64,000 nt of DNA from Spartobacteria bacterium (GCA_021324395.1 JAJPJG010000055.1:39338-103337), one strand, 5' to 3'; numbered from the stretch's first letter, positions 25,382-34,014 are shown. Notes: generated by a model from the letters alone, not told the origin. A program made the numbers and translations.

Positions 25382-26473
25382 ATGTCCTCCGTTGGTCAAC
25401 TGCTGCTCACCGGCGTGCCCGGCCCCGAACTTGACGCCGCGACTGCAAAGACGTTCCGCGAAATCCAGCCGGGCGGCTTCATTTTGTTCGGGCGCAACAT
25501 TCAAACGCCCTTGCAACTGCGCAAGCTGATCGACGATCTGCGCGAGTTGAGCAACATCGAGCCGATCATCACCATCGACCAGGAAGGCGGGCGCGTCTCG
25601 CGGTTGAAATTGATCGGCAACGAGCCGCCGAACGCGCAGCAACTCCGCGATAAGAACGATGTCACGCTCATCAAAAAACACGGGCACGTCACCGGACGGC
25701 TCCTGCGCATCTTCGGATTCAATCTCGATCTCTGCCCGGTGCTCGACATTTCCTTCGACGACGAGGCCGACAATTCGCTGCGCGGACGTTGTTACGGAAA
25801 AAACGTCGAGCAGGTCATTCGCAACGCCGGCGCATTCAACGACGGCTTGCGCGAGGAGCACATCGCGAGCTGCGGCAAACATTTTCCCGGCTACTCACGC
25901 GCGCCGATCGACGCGCATCACGAGTTGCCAGTCATCCCGCTCACCCGCGCCGAGCTCGACACACACGAACTCGCCGTCTTCCGTCATTTCGTTCCCGCCG
26001 TGCACAGCATGATGATCTGCCACGGCAAATATCCGCAGCTCGATCCCGACTTTCCCGCGTCGCTTTCGCAAAAAGTGATCACCGGAATTTTGCGCGAGGA
26101 ATTCGGTTTCGACGGGCTCGTGATGACCGACGATCTCGACATGGGCGCGATCCTGAACCATTACGGCCTCGAGGAAACCATCCGGCTCGCCATCGCCGCC
26201 GGAAACGATCTCGCGATGATTTGCCACCGCGTCGAATGTGTCCGGGAAGCGCATGGATTTCTGGAAAAACTGCCCGCGCAAATGATTGATCGCGCATTAA
26301 CCAGTCTTGCGAAATTCAAAACGAAACTCGCGCCACCCGACGCATTCTCCGAGGCGGAATTCCGCCGCCGCGACGCGGAGGTCTGGGATCTGCGCGTCGC
26401 CACACTCGGCCCCGAACTTGCCGCACAGCGCAGCCCCGAGGACGGCAAACGCTCACCGGTGGAGATGTATTAA
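25382..26473 (+). CDS. nagZ: beta-N-acetylglucosaminidase NagZ-like (glycoside hydrolase family 3)
   Basis: 363 residues with no signal peptide. GH3 features are QPGGFILFGRNI, IITIDQEGGRVSRL, the acid/base loop KHFPGYSRAPIDAHHELP, and the nucleophile region FGFDGLVMTDDLDMGAI. It removes GlcNAc from muropeptides. The pairing with the divergent NamZ-like gene suggests GlcNAc and MurNAc are stripped in turn during cell-wall recycling. The 50-bp divergent region carries an ATGAGTAATGAC...GTCATTAGTCAT inverted repeat that may regulate both genes. Confidence 0.9.
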   Translation: MSSVGQLLLTGVPGPELDAATAKTFREIQPGGFILFGRNIQTPLQLRKLIDDLRELSNIEPIITIDQEGGRVSRLKLIGNEPPNAQQLRDKNDVTLIKKHGHVTGRLLRIFGFNLDLCPVLDISFDDEADNSLRGRCYGKNVEQVIRNAGAFNDGLREEHIASCGKHFPGYSRAPIDAHHELPVIPLTRAELDTHELAVFRHFVPAVHSMMICHGKYPQLDPDFPASLSQKVITGILREEFGFDGLVMTDDLDMGAILNHYGLEETIRLAIAAGNDLAMICHRVECVREAHGFLEKLPAQMIDRALTSLAKFKTKLAPPDAFSEAEFRRRDAEVWDLRVATLGPELAAQRSPEDGKRSPVEMY

Positions 26474-26535
26474 ATGTAGAATGAAGAATGCAAAATGCAG
26501 AGCTTGCAGCGTCGCGATTTGCGTTTCGGCTTTTA

Positions 26536-27081
26536 CTAGCCTTCCATCGACTGGCTGCCTTTGACGTAGATGCCGATGATCTGCGAATAGCGGCAGCGGT
26601 AGCGGCTGCGGTAGTCGGAGGCGAAGCCGTGCTCCGTGCGAAGCTCGACATGGCCTGCGCCGTGTCCACCGTAGACGATGACCGCGCCGACGGGGGCGCG
26701 ATACGGGTCGCGGATGTGGGTATCGACAAAGCCATAGCTCTGCGTGAGCTCCGCTCCGGCCTGGCGCGCGTAAGCGGTTTTGGGACGGCTGCTCACTGCG
26801 CCGGCCTGAAGCAGCGCGTCTTTGACGTATTGCCAGCAGCGCCATTGCGAATGCGGGTGCGCGCGCTGATCGGCGATGCGGGCGGCGCGGACGAGTGAGG
26901 AATTCGCATAGGAGCTCGGCGCGGCCGGGGCGGTGCGATACGTGCGATAGCCGGTGGAATACGCGCCGGAATAAACCGACGGCGAAAAGGAGTAATCGGA
27001 AACATACGACGCAAAACCGAACGAGCGCGCGCTCATCAGCAGCAAGGAAAAAACAAGAACGAGAAAGGATTTTTTAACCAT
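26536..27081 (-). CDS. secreted CHAP-like protein
   Basis: 181 residues. A signal peptide (KKSFLVLVFSLLLMSARSFG) precedes a Ser/Tyr/Ala-rich linker and an NlpC/P60-CHAP-like domain. The presumed catalytic region is HSQWRCWQYVKDALLQAGAV (Cys), followed by PVGAVIVYGGHGAGHVELRTEHGFASDYRS (His). CHAP enzymes hydrolyse peptidoglycan peptides or amides. The start at 27081 was chosen for the signal peptide. It diverges from the aldo/keto reductase gene. Confidence 0.72.
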   Translation of the reverse strand: MVKKSFLVLVFSLLLMSARSFGFASYVSDYSFSPSVYSGAYSTGYRTYRTAPAAPSSYANSSLVRAARIADQRAHPHSQWRCWQYVKDALLQAGAVSSRPKTAYARQAGAELTQSYGFVDTHIRDPYRAPVGAVIVYGGHGAGHVELRTEHGFASDYRSRYRCRYSQIIGIYVKGSQSMEG

Positions 27082-27216
27082 GCACTCTGATTTAGCAGCG
27101 CGCGTGCCGACGCTTTCCGTTGCGGGTGTTCCGGCGTGAAATCCGGTATTCTTACGGAGAAGCGTCCCTGCCCTTTTCGCTCGCTTCGTCGGGCTGTTTT
27201 CGTTGAATTCAGCGAC

Positions 27217-28206
27217 ATGCAAACTTTCGCCGAGGATCGCTACGACAAGATGATTTACCGCAAGTGCGGCAAGTGGGGATTGAAGCTGCCGGCGGTGTCG
27301 CTCGGGGCGTGGGAGACGTTCGGTGGTTATCGCGGAGAAGACGTGGCGCGCGAGTGCATGTTCCGCGCGTTCGATCTCGGCATCACGCATTTCGATCTCG
27401 CAAACAACTACGGCAAACCGCCGGGCAACGCGGAAATCGTGGTCGGGAAAATTTTAAAAGATATGCCGCGCGACGAGCTGATCGTCTCGACGAAAGCAGG
27501 CTATCACATGTGGCGCGGGCCTTACGGGGAATGGGGTTCGCGCAAATATATCCTCGCATCGCTCGACCAGTCGCTGCAACGGCTCGGGCTCGATTACGTG
27601 GACATTTTCTATTCGCACCGGCCCGATCCCGAGACGCCGCTCGAGGAAACGATCGGCGCACTCGAAACCGCGGTGCGCTCCGGCAAGGCGCTCTACGCGG
27701 GCGTGTCGAATTACTCCGGCGAACGGACGCGCGAATCGTGCGAGCTGGTGGAGCGAAAAAACTGGGCGCCGATCACGATTCATCAGCCGTATTACAACAT
27801 GCTCGGTCGCGGCATCGAGAGCGACCTGCTGCCGGCGGTTCGCGAATACGGCGTGGGCGTCATCGCGTTTTCGCCGCTGGCTAATGGTTTGCTGACGTCG
27901 CGCTATCTCAATGGCATTCCCGAGGACTCGCGCGCGATGCAGGACGCGATTGCGTCGCCGCGTTTAAACAAACTGATTGCCGACGGCAGCATGGTGCATC
28001 GTCTGCGCCAGCTCGACGAAATCGCGCAGGCTCGCGGGCAGACGCTCGCGCAGATGGCGCTTGCGTGGATTTTGCGCTGGCCGGAAATCACCAGCGTGCT
28101 CATCGGCGCATCGCGCGTGCAGCAGATCGAGGAAAATGTCGCCGCGCTTACAAACCTGCAATTCACCGAAGACGAGCTCTGGCGAATCGGCGAGATCGTG
28201 GGCTAG
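27217..28206 (+). CDS. aldo/keto reductase, YghZ-like
   Basis: 329 residues, the usual length for the family. The TIM-barrel NADPH reductase shows FDLANNYGKPPGNAE (catalytic Asp and Tyr), the Lys in DELIVSTKAGYHMWRGPYGEWGSRKY, YVDIFYSHRPDPETPLEETIGAL (His), and the C-terminal cofactor loop VLIGASRVQQIEENV. The GPYGEWGSRKY segment is typical of YghZ/Gpr, L-glyceraldehyde-3-phosphate reductase. The frame extends upstream to 27136, but MQTFAEDRY at 27217 gives the family-like start. Confidence 0.9.
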   Translation: MQTFAEDRYDKMIYRKCGKWGLKLPAVSLGAWETFGGYRGEDVARECMFRAFDLGITHFDLANNYGKPPGNAEIVVGKILKDMPRDELIVSTKAGYHMWRGPYGEWGSRKYILASLDQSLQRLGLDYVDIFYSHRPDPETPLEETIGALETAVRSGKALYAGVSNYSGERTRESCELVERKNWAPITIHQPYYNMLGRGIESDLLPAVREYGVGVIAFSPLANGLLTSRYLNGIPEDSRAMQDAIASPRLNKLIADGSMVHRLRQLDEIAQARGQTLAQMALAWILRWPEITSVLIGASRVQQIEENVAALTNLQFTEDELWRIGEIVG

Positions 28207-29345
28207 TGTGCGAGCTCCTGTTGCAACTCGAGCAGCGGAGTTTGCAAATGCGGATATTTTTGCGAGTCGATCCAGTGCTGGACTGTGTCTAACAACGCGG
28301 AATTCTGCTTTTCCGTCGGCTCGGGCGGCGCGGAACTCGTCAGCAAGCCGTCGGAAACGAAGCTGCCGGGCGATGCGAGCTCGCTGATGAGCTTCGATTT
28401 TTCCGGAACGGAAACGTCACCGCGGTCGAGATAGGCCTCGACGGCTTTGCGCTGCGAGGAGTCGGAAAAATCGGCTTTCGCAAAATAATCGGCGCGGACG
28501 AATGGCTTGTCCGCGAGCACGCCGGGATTGTTGTTGAGGTAGTTCATCACAGCGAGTGGCGCGGTTTCCGCGAGCCGGTCGAGCGCGACTGCGGCGGCGC
28601 GCTGAAGCGGCGGGTTGCCCGTGCGCAGCATGTCCGCGAGCGGCTCGGTAAAGCCGGGATCCTGCGTGTAAGCGATGACATCAAACGCCTCGAGAAAACC
28701 GCTGTCCGGTTTTTGCAGCCACGGCTGATACGTCAGCATCTCGCGCATTTTTCCGGCGAGAAACGGGCGCGCATTCGGATCGCTCCACGCGAGATTGCGC
28801 AGCGAGATGGCCCATTCGTCAGCCGAGTTTTTTGTTTGTAAAACCTGACGTGCAATATTCCCACCCGCGGCGTCGCCGCTGTCGCGTGCGAGTTGTCCGA
28901 GCTGATCCATTAAAAAAACGCGCAGCGTCGGAGCGCCGTCGAGCGCGCCGCCTTCGCCGACCTGAAATGCCAGGCCTGTGCTTGCGTCTCTTCCGCTTGC
29001 GAGAAAATTCAAAATCGCCGCGATTGCTTGCTTCGGATCGACATCGCGCAGCGCGGCTTTCAGCGCGTCGAGTTGCTCGCGCGGATCTGCGCCAGTTTGC
29101 AGCGCGGCGAGGATTGCGTCGATTTGCGCCGATAGCGGGAGAGATTTCGCCGGTGTGGTTTTAGCGCGCGGCTGATTTTGCGAAGTTGCGGGCGCGTTTG
29201 AAAAAGGAGCGGAACTTTGCGGCAGCGGCGAAGTGTTGACGCGTTGCTTTTCCGGCGAAACTGCCGGGCGAAGCCATACCGTCGCTGCAAATCCGGCAAG
29301 AAACGCCGCGATCGTCAGCGCAACGAGCAGACGTTTTCTTTTCAC
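28203..29345 (-). CDS. membrane-anchored helical-repeat hypothetical protein
   Basis: 380 residues with one N-terminal membrane helix (RLLVALTIAAFLAGFAATVWL). A Ser/Pro-rich linker (about 33-70) and then alpha-helical repeats resembling HEAT or TPR follow (QIDAILAALQTG, REQLDALKAALRDVDPKQAIAAIL, LQRAAAVALDRLAETAPLAVMNYL). It converges with the aldo/keto reductase (4-bp overlap) and follows the protease gene on the same strand. Function unknown, probably periplasmic. Confidence 0.65.
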   Translation of the reverse strand: MKRKRLLVALTIAAFLAGFAATVWLRPAVSPEKQRVNTSPLPQSSAPFSNAPATSQNQPRAKTTPAKSLPLSAQIDAILAALQTGADPREQLDALKAALRDVDPKQAIAAILNFLASGRDASTGLAFQVGEGGALDGAPTLRVFLMDQLGQLARDSGDAAGGNIARQVLQTKNSADEWAISLRNLAWSDPNARPFLAGKMREMLTYQPWLQKPDSGFLEAFDVIAYTQDPGFTEPLADMLRTGNPPLQRAAAVALDRLAETAPLAVMNYLNNNPGVLADKPFVRADYFAKADFSDSSQRKAVEAYLDRGDVSVPEKSKLISELASPGSFVSDGLLTSSAPPEPTEKQNSALLDTVQHWIDSQKYPHLQTPLLELQQELAH

Positions 29346-29363
29346 AACGTCCGCCGCAATCCG

Positions 29364-30110
29364 TTAACGCAGGTAGCTGCCAATGAAACGTGCGGCTTTC
29401 GTATCAAGCACGCGAATGCCGCCGGAAACCGGATGATCGGAACCCGCGACGACCACGCCTACGACGTAGAGATTTCCGCTGCCGTCATCCTCGAGCACCG
29501 GTCCGCCGCTCATTCCGCCTTCGACGGAAATCGAGTCGTTTTCGTAAAAACCGCCGCGCGTGCGCGTGAAGGCATCGAGCGTCGTGACCGAGAGCAACTC
29601 GTCGCCCGTGTGAAACTCCGCGCCGTAGCCGAGCAGTTTGCTGCCGCCGCCGCTTGTGAGTAGCGTGGGATTCGCCCACCAACCGGCATACGCGCCGTCG
29701 GCAATCGTATTTCTAAAAACCATCGCGCCCATGTCATTCGCGAATGCGAGCACCGAGTCGGGGCCGTAGTAGTTTGCGTTCGTGCTGTAGCCGCCGAGGA
29801 TGTATTTGCGCCGCGCGTATTGCGACGAAATATACGAGCCGCTGTAAAGCGACCGCGTGAAAAGCATGTGCGTCGACCAGCCGTAATCGGGATCCCACAT
29901 CACGTGCCCGGCTGTGAGAACCGAGTGGGTCTTGATCACCGTGCCCGAGCCGACGTAAGCGGATCGCCCGCTGTAAAACTCCACCTGCCCGATCATCGAA
30001 TACGGAAAGGTCCGTGCAAGGCTCTGGCCGGTCGGCGCGGGATTGCTCGCCGCGAATGCAAATGCGGATGCGCAGAAAATCGCGGAAAGGAATGCGGCGG
30101 TTTTTTTCAT
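29364..30110 (-). CDS. secreted trypsin/V8-like serine protease
   Basis: 248 residues: a signal peptide (KKTAAFLSAIFCASAFAFA-A) and a chymotrypsin-fold protease. Catalytic residues are visible as His in SVLTAGHVMWDP, Asp in AFANDMGAMVF and Ser in SVEGGMSGGPVLEDD. The overall layout resembles glutamyl endopeptidase-type (S1B) enzymes. The mature form lies outside the cytoplasm. It stands 18 bp upstream of the helical-repeat protein on the same strand, and a good bidirectional terminator separates it from glnK. Confidence 0.85.
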   Translation of the reverse strand: MKKTAAFLSAIFCASAFAFAASNPAPTGQSLARTFPYSMIGQVEFYSGRSAYVGSGTVIKTHSVLTAGHVMWDPDYGWSTHMLFTRSLYSGSYISSQYARRKYILGGYSTNANYYGPDSVLAFANDMGAMVFRNTIADGAYAGWWANPTLLTSGGGSKLLGYGAEFHTGDELLSVTTLDAFTRTRGGFYENDSISVEGGMSGGPVLEDDGSGNLYVVGVVVAGSDHPVSGGIRVLDTKAARFIGSYLR

Positions 30111-30171
30111 AGCGGGAGACGCGGGGAGAATTTTCGCTCAGGAATCAAAAAGAGCAAGTCCGCTGCCATTA

Positions 30172-30212
30172 CGCAAAAAGGCCGCGCCGGAAAGCCAGCG
30201 CGGCCTTTTCTC
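30172..30212 (-). terminator. rho-independent terminator after glnK
   Basis: AAAAGGCCGCGCTGG pairs with CCGGCGCGGCCTTTTT around a short loop on the minus strand, 15 bp beyond the glnK stop. A-tracts on one side and T-tracts on the other allow termination in either direction. Confidence 0.9.
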
Positions 30213-30226
30213 AACGATGCCTCAAA

Positions 30227-30577
<351 letters not shown>

Positions 30578-30583
30578 TTAAGA

Positions 30584-32095
30584 TTAAGCCTCCAGGATGT
30601 AGCCTTCTTCGCCGTGTTCGTTGATGTCGAGACCCTGAGTCTCGACTTCCGGCGCAGGCCGCAGCCCGACGACTGCTTTCACGATCGTGCCGATAATCAG
30701 CGTGCCGACAATCGCGAGCACGAGAGTTACCCCCATTGCTTTGAGCTGCTCGATCCATGCACTGTGATTGGCTACGAGATCGGCAAGGCCGTTGGTTGTA
30801 GCCGGGTTAGTGCCTTTCGCAATGTTGCCGTTCACCGCAGGATCGGCGAAGAAGCCGGTGACCAACGCACCCAGTGTTCCGCCCACAGCGTGAACACCAA
30901 AGGTATCCAAAGCGTCATCATAACCAAAGACCGCTTTCAATTTTACGACAAAGATAAACGGGATAAGTCCCGCGAGAATGCCGATAATCACCGAGCCGGT
31001 CGAATTAACAAAGCCGCAAGCCGGAGTAATCACGACAAGACCTGCAACCGCACCCGAGCAAAAGCCAAGAATACTCGGTTTGCCACGCAGGATGTATTCA
31101 GCCATCGCCCACACGAATGAAGCAACCGCAGTAGCCAGCGTAGTCGTTGTGAACGCATTCGCGGCGATACCATCGGCTGCAACTGCGGAGCCGGCGTTAA
31201 AGCCATACCAACCTACCCAAAGCATCCCGGTGCCAACCATACAAAGCACGAGACTGTGCGGAGGCATCGGTTCTTTGCCGAAACCAATGCGCTTGCCGAC
31301 CATCATGCAAAGAATCAATGCAGACCAACCCGAGGACATGTGCACGACTGTTCCGCCGGCAAAGTCCATCGCCTTGATCGAAGCGTTTGCATTCCAGACG
31401 CCATTCATTAGGCCATCCGCGCCCCACACCATGTGCGCGAGCGGGAAGTAAACGATGAACATCCAGAGTATCATGAACAAAAGAATCGCCGAGAACTTCA
31501 TGCGCTCCGCAATTGCACCAATAATGAGCGCGGGAGTGATGATCGCAAACATCAATTGATACATGGAAAAGACATTGTGCGAAACCCAGTAGGAATAGTT
31601 TGTATTAGGCGCTGAGTTAACTCCTTTGAGAAAAGCAAAGCTCAAGTCGCCGAGGTATGGTTTGCCTGTCGAGAAGGCAAAGCTATAACCTACGGCCCAC
31701 CAGAGAATGGTTACCAATCCGGCGAGCAAGAAGCATTGCGCGCAAACGGAAAGCACGTTCTTACGGCGAACCAGTCCGCCGTAGAAGAGCGCAAGGCCCG
31801 GCAAGGTCATAAACAACACCAATGCGGCGGAAGCCATCTGCCATGCGTTATGTCCCGGACCGGACGTGCCGACCGATGCAGTCGTGAGACCTTCGGGAAT
31901 AGTTGCATTGCCATCCTTGTCCTTTGCCGTCTTCAGCGATGCAGTAGGATCGGAGTTGGTGAGATAAGCTTCCAGACCTGCGACGCGTTGTTCGAGTGTA
32001 GGAGCAGGAGCATCGGCAGCGTGTGCAGGAGTGCTGATGCCTGCGCCATACAAGCAAGCTATCGCCGCGATAGCAGTGAATTTAGGTAACTTCAT
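30584..32095 (-). CDS. amtB: ammonium transporter AmtB
   Basis: 503 residues. A signal-peptide-like start (KFTAIAAIACLYGAGISTPAHA) and a periplasmic head precede eleven membrane helices. Family markers are FMTLPGLALFYGGLVRRKN, DFAGGTVVHMSSGWSALILCMM (signature), LVWVGWYGFNAGSAVAAD-type GWYGFNAGSA, and DDALDTFGVHAVGGTLGALVTGFF with the second conserved pore His. Codon use is slightly less GC-rich than its neighbours. Its leader region (32096-32310) is structured and abuts the left end of the prophage. Confidence 0.95.
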   Translation of the reverse strand: MKLPKFTAIAAIACLYGAGISTPAHAADAPAPTLEQRVAGLEAYLTNSDPTASLKTAKDKDGNATIPEGLTTASVGTSGPGHNAWQMASAALVLFMTLPGLALFYGGLVRRKNVLSVCAQCFLLAGLVTILWWAVGYSFAFSTGKPYLGDLSFAFLKGVNSAPNTNYSYWVSHNVFSMYQLMFAIITPALIIGAIAERMKFSAILLFMILWMFIVYFPLAHMVWGADGLMNGVWNANASIKAMDFAGGTVVHMSSGWSALILCMMVGKRIGFGKEPMPPHSLVLCMVGTGMLWVGWYGFNAGSAVAADGIAANAFTTTTLATAVASFVWAMAEYILRGKPSILGFCSGAVAGLVVITPACGFVNSTGSVIIGILAGLIPFIFVVKLKAVFGYDDALDTFGVHAVGGTLGALVTGFFADPAVNGNIAKGTNPATTNGLADLVANHSAWIEQLKAMGVTLVLAIVGTLIIGTIVKAVVGLRPAPEVETQGLDINEHGEEGYILEA

Positions 32096-32135
32096 AGTTT
32101 AATAATTAGTAGGGTTTGTTTGTGGGTTTGTGTTT

Positions 32136-32161
32136 TCGCTGAACAATTATCGCCAGCGAAT
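32136..32161. promoter_or_regulatory. inverted repeat in the amtB leader
   Basis: A perfect 7-bp inverted repeat, TTCGCTG and CAGCGAA, separated by 12 bp, lies 41 bp upstream of the amtB start. It could be an operator or an mRNA hairpin. The leader upstream also contains CAGCAC paired with GTGCTG around 32203-32234 (minus strand), so a structured untranslated region is likely. I could not match it to a known riboswitch. Confidence 0.45.
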
Positions 32162-32320
32162 GCGAACTGAGCCTCTGCCCAGGTCGGCGAGCCCTTAGCA
32201 GCACCCATGCCACCGGACACGCCAGTGCTGATTACCAAAGCGTTACGCGGTTGCTCACCTCATACTGGCCAGGAACGTCCACTTCTTGCCCGCAGACGTG
32301 GAATTAGGTCTGACACGCTG

Positions 32321-32400
32321 AAAAACCCTTAAAAAGACGGAACGCCCCTTAGAAAAACACCGCCGAGCTCAGAAAAAAGCTTTGATACAAAAAACCGCGC
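32321..32400. repeat. phased A-rich repeats, candidate transposase end-binding sites
   Basis: Four related blocks, CTTAAAAAGAC (32328), CTTAGAAAAAC (32348), CTCAGAAAAAAGC (32368) and ATACAAAAAACC (32385), are spaced about 20, 20 and 17 bp apart. Related CCCCTGT elements follow at 32464 and 32486. They lie between the amtB leader and the leftmost prophage gene, where Mu-type elements carry several transposase sites. The phage end probably begins at a TG near 32311 or 32319. Confidence 0.5.
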
Positions 32401-32478
32401 CGGTCCTAATAAATAACGAAGGTCTGCTACGGTATGCAGCGCCGCTGCAAATAAAATTCAGCGCCCCTGTAGAGTCTT

Positions 32479-32697
32479 TTACGAGCCCCTGTTTTCGCGA
32501 TCCCATTTCGCGACGGGATCCGAGTCCTTAATCCGTTGCTGCCACATCGCGTCGCTCACCGCCTTGCGATTATCGCTGCGGTTCGATGACCGTCGCAGCG
32601 CAACGACGACGATGGTGGTGATTGACGACACCACAACGACAGACAGGACCAGCCACGGCGGCCCTGCGACAAAATACCAGGCAAATTGTGTGCACAT
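32479..32697 (-). CDS. small single-pass membrane protein
   Basis: 72 residues. One membrane helix (WLVLSVVVVSSITTIVVVAL) is followed by a charged tail (RRSSNRSDNRKAV, ending KWDRENRGS). The ATG at 32697 lies 4 bp from the repressor stop, so it would be expressed with the repressor in the lysogen. Prophage genes expressed in this position often alter superinfection or host properties; this is inference, and no family is recognised. Confidence 0.6.
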   Translation of the reverse strand: MCTQFAWYFVAGPPWLVLSVVVVSSITTIVVVALRRSSNRSDNRKAVSDAMWQQRIKDSDPVAKWDRENRGS

Positions 32698-32701
32698 AGT
32701 T

Positions 32702-33520
32702 TTACTCCAGTTGCTGAATGACCTGCCGGACCGGATAGATCCACAGGAACTGCTCTTCGCGGCGCTCGATCGGCGCATAGAGCGGGTTGAGACTGATCAG
32801 GCGAAACAGCCGCTTATCAGGATCGACGATTTGAAATTTTTTGAACACGACGCCCTCGTCTTTTAGCCTGGCGATCACGAATTTTTCGTTCACCGGCTTC
32901 GAGCTGCAGCTCAGGACGGCAATATCTCCCTCGTTAAACCGCGGGCTCATCGAATCGCCGCGGATGCAAACCGCGATCGCCTTCGGATCGTCGATCTCGG
33001 TCGTCACGAAATTCTCCCAATCCCGAACCTCTTCAAAATCGATCACGTGCCCGGCCTGCGCCCAACCGAGCAGCGGGATATGACGCACACGGTTCTCTCT
33101 CTTCTCATCGTAACGGATTGCATCGAACACTCTCGGTGCCGCAGGTTGTAATATGTCCGACGTGTTTGCCAGGCTGCGTTGCACGCGGTAAAGCACCCGC
33201 CGCTCAACCGGTTTTTTGCCGGCGAGAACATCCTGCATCTCAGCCCAGGGAATTTTTGCACGTGCCGCAGCTTCCTCCGGAGTGATCCCGGCCTCGCCGA
33301 TCATTTTTTCCAGCGCCTCGCGCAGATCGCCGACTTTTCCAAACATGGAACTCTCGTTTGCCAAATTTTCCAGCCGCCGCCTCAGTTTTTCACTCAATGG
33401 AACTTCCCCGCTCTGCACCCGCTTGAGCGTCCGCACCTCGTAGCCAATCCTCTCACCGAGCTGATCGAGGGAAAATCCCTGTGCAAGGAGCACGCCGTCG
33501 ATGAGCTCTTTTGCCGTCAA
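32702..33520 (-). CDS. LexA-like phage repressor (HTH plus S24 peptidase)
   Basis: 272 residues. It starts at a TTG (33520) with a strong GAGGAG ribosome site five bases upstream. The N-terminal HTH (about 15-50) is LDQLGERIGYEVRTLKRVQSGE. A second HTH-like segment (about 78-118) is ITPEEAAARAKIPWAEMQDVLAG. The C-terminal S24 domain has S190 in RGDSMSP, K227 in VVFKKF, and a predicted self-cleavage site A156-G157 in GWAQAGHV. It should hold lysogeny by binding the operators at its own 5' side and be inactivated by RecA during the SOS response (family knowledge). Confidence 0.9.
   Translation of the reverse strand: MTAKELIDGVLLAQGFSLDQLGERIGYEVRTLKRVQSGEVPLSEKLRRRLENLANESSMFGKVGDLREALEKMIGEAGITPEEAAARAKIPWAEMQDVLAGKKPVERRVLYRVQRSLANTSDILQPAAPRVFDAIRYDEKRENRVRHIPLLGWAQAGHVIDFEEVRDWENFVTTEIDDPKAIAVCIRGDSMSPRFNEGDIAVLSCSSKPVNEKFVIARLKDEGVVFKKFQIVDPDKRLFRLISLNPLYAPIERREEQFLWIYPVRQVIQQLE
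33339..33348. promoter_or_regulatory. intragenic operator copy CCAAACATGG
   Basis: Identical to the two CCAAACATGG sites beyond 33607 but located inside the repressor coding sequence, near its codon 60. Its identity to outside copies suggests a genuine repressor or Ner-type binding site, perhaps giving a looped or auxiliary operator. Confidence 0.45.
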
Positions 33521-33541
33521 AATAGCTCCTCAAAAAAAGTT

Positions 33542-33640
33542 CCAAATTTGGCTTGCGTGGTTTTCCAAATTTGGTTTACTTCATCCAAGATTGGCAGTTG
33601 CCAAATTCCAAACATGGCGAAATCAAAAACCCAAACATGG
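33542..33640. promoter_or_regulatory. operator array between repressor and early operon
   Basis: Five related 10-bp sites span the divergent control region: CCAAATTTGG at 33542 and 33565, CCAAGATTGG at 33585, and CCAAACATGG at 33608 and 33631. A CCAAATTCCA variant lies at 33601. The first three are 23 and 20 bp apart, about two helical turns. The 33608 copy includes the ATG of the first early gene and the 33631 copy lies in its coding region, so binding would block early expression. Divergent promoters are expected here but no single -35/-10 pair is convincing. Confidence 0.75.
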
Positions 33641-33787
33641 CGCGAACGCAAGGCAAAAATCATTCTGCGATACGGCAGTATCGCTCAATGCACCCGTGAG
33701 CTCGGCGTCAGCGACGAGGCAATTCGACTTACGATCAAGGGTAAGTGCCCCGGCGTCGCAAAAAAGCTGGAGGCGGCAGGCGTATGA
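33614..33787 (+). CDS. Cro/Ner-like small DNA-binding protein
   Basis: 57 residues. A basic N-terminus (AKSKTQTWRERKAKIILRYG) precedes a helix-turn-helix (SIAQCTRELGVSDEAIRLTIKG). The first rightward gene beyond the operator array, it occupies the position of Mu ner, which shuts off repressor and tunes early transcription. The stop overlaps the next start by ATGA. Confidence 0.7.
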   Translation: MAKSKTQTWRERKAKIILRYGSIAQCTRELGVSDEAIRLTIKGKCPGVAKKLEAAGV

Positions 33788-34014
33788 TGAGCGAAGCGGA
33801 ATGCCAGGCACTTTTCGTCGCCGAATTGATCGAGCGGGCCCGCGCGCTGCCTTTGCGTGAAGCGGTCGGCATGCTCCGTGGCGCACTACTGATCGGCGGC
33901 GAGCATGAGGCACTGGAGGCAGTTCGCGGCGCCTATATCCAAATTTCCACCGGTGACGCGCAGCTCGAGCTCATCGCCTCCGCGCAGCGCAAACTCTGGG
34001 AGGTAAAAGAATGA
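33784..34014 (+). CDS. small early phage protein
   Basis: 76 residues, acidic and helical (MSEAECQALFVAELIERARAL, EAVGMLRGALLIGGEHEALEAVRGAY). ATGA overlaps on both sides place it in the early operon. A second ATG at 33787 is also possible. No recognised domain. Confidence 0.6.
   Translation: MMSEAECQALFVAELIERARALPLREAVGMLRGALLIGGEHEALEAVRGAYIQISTGDAQLELIASAQRKLWEVKE

Noticed and set aside
32096..32310. Known riboswitch in the amtB leader
   Set aside because: Hairpins are visible but I could not match conserved bases of any riboswitch class I know, so only a structured leader is claimed.
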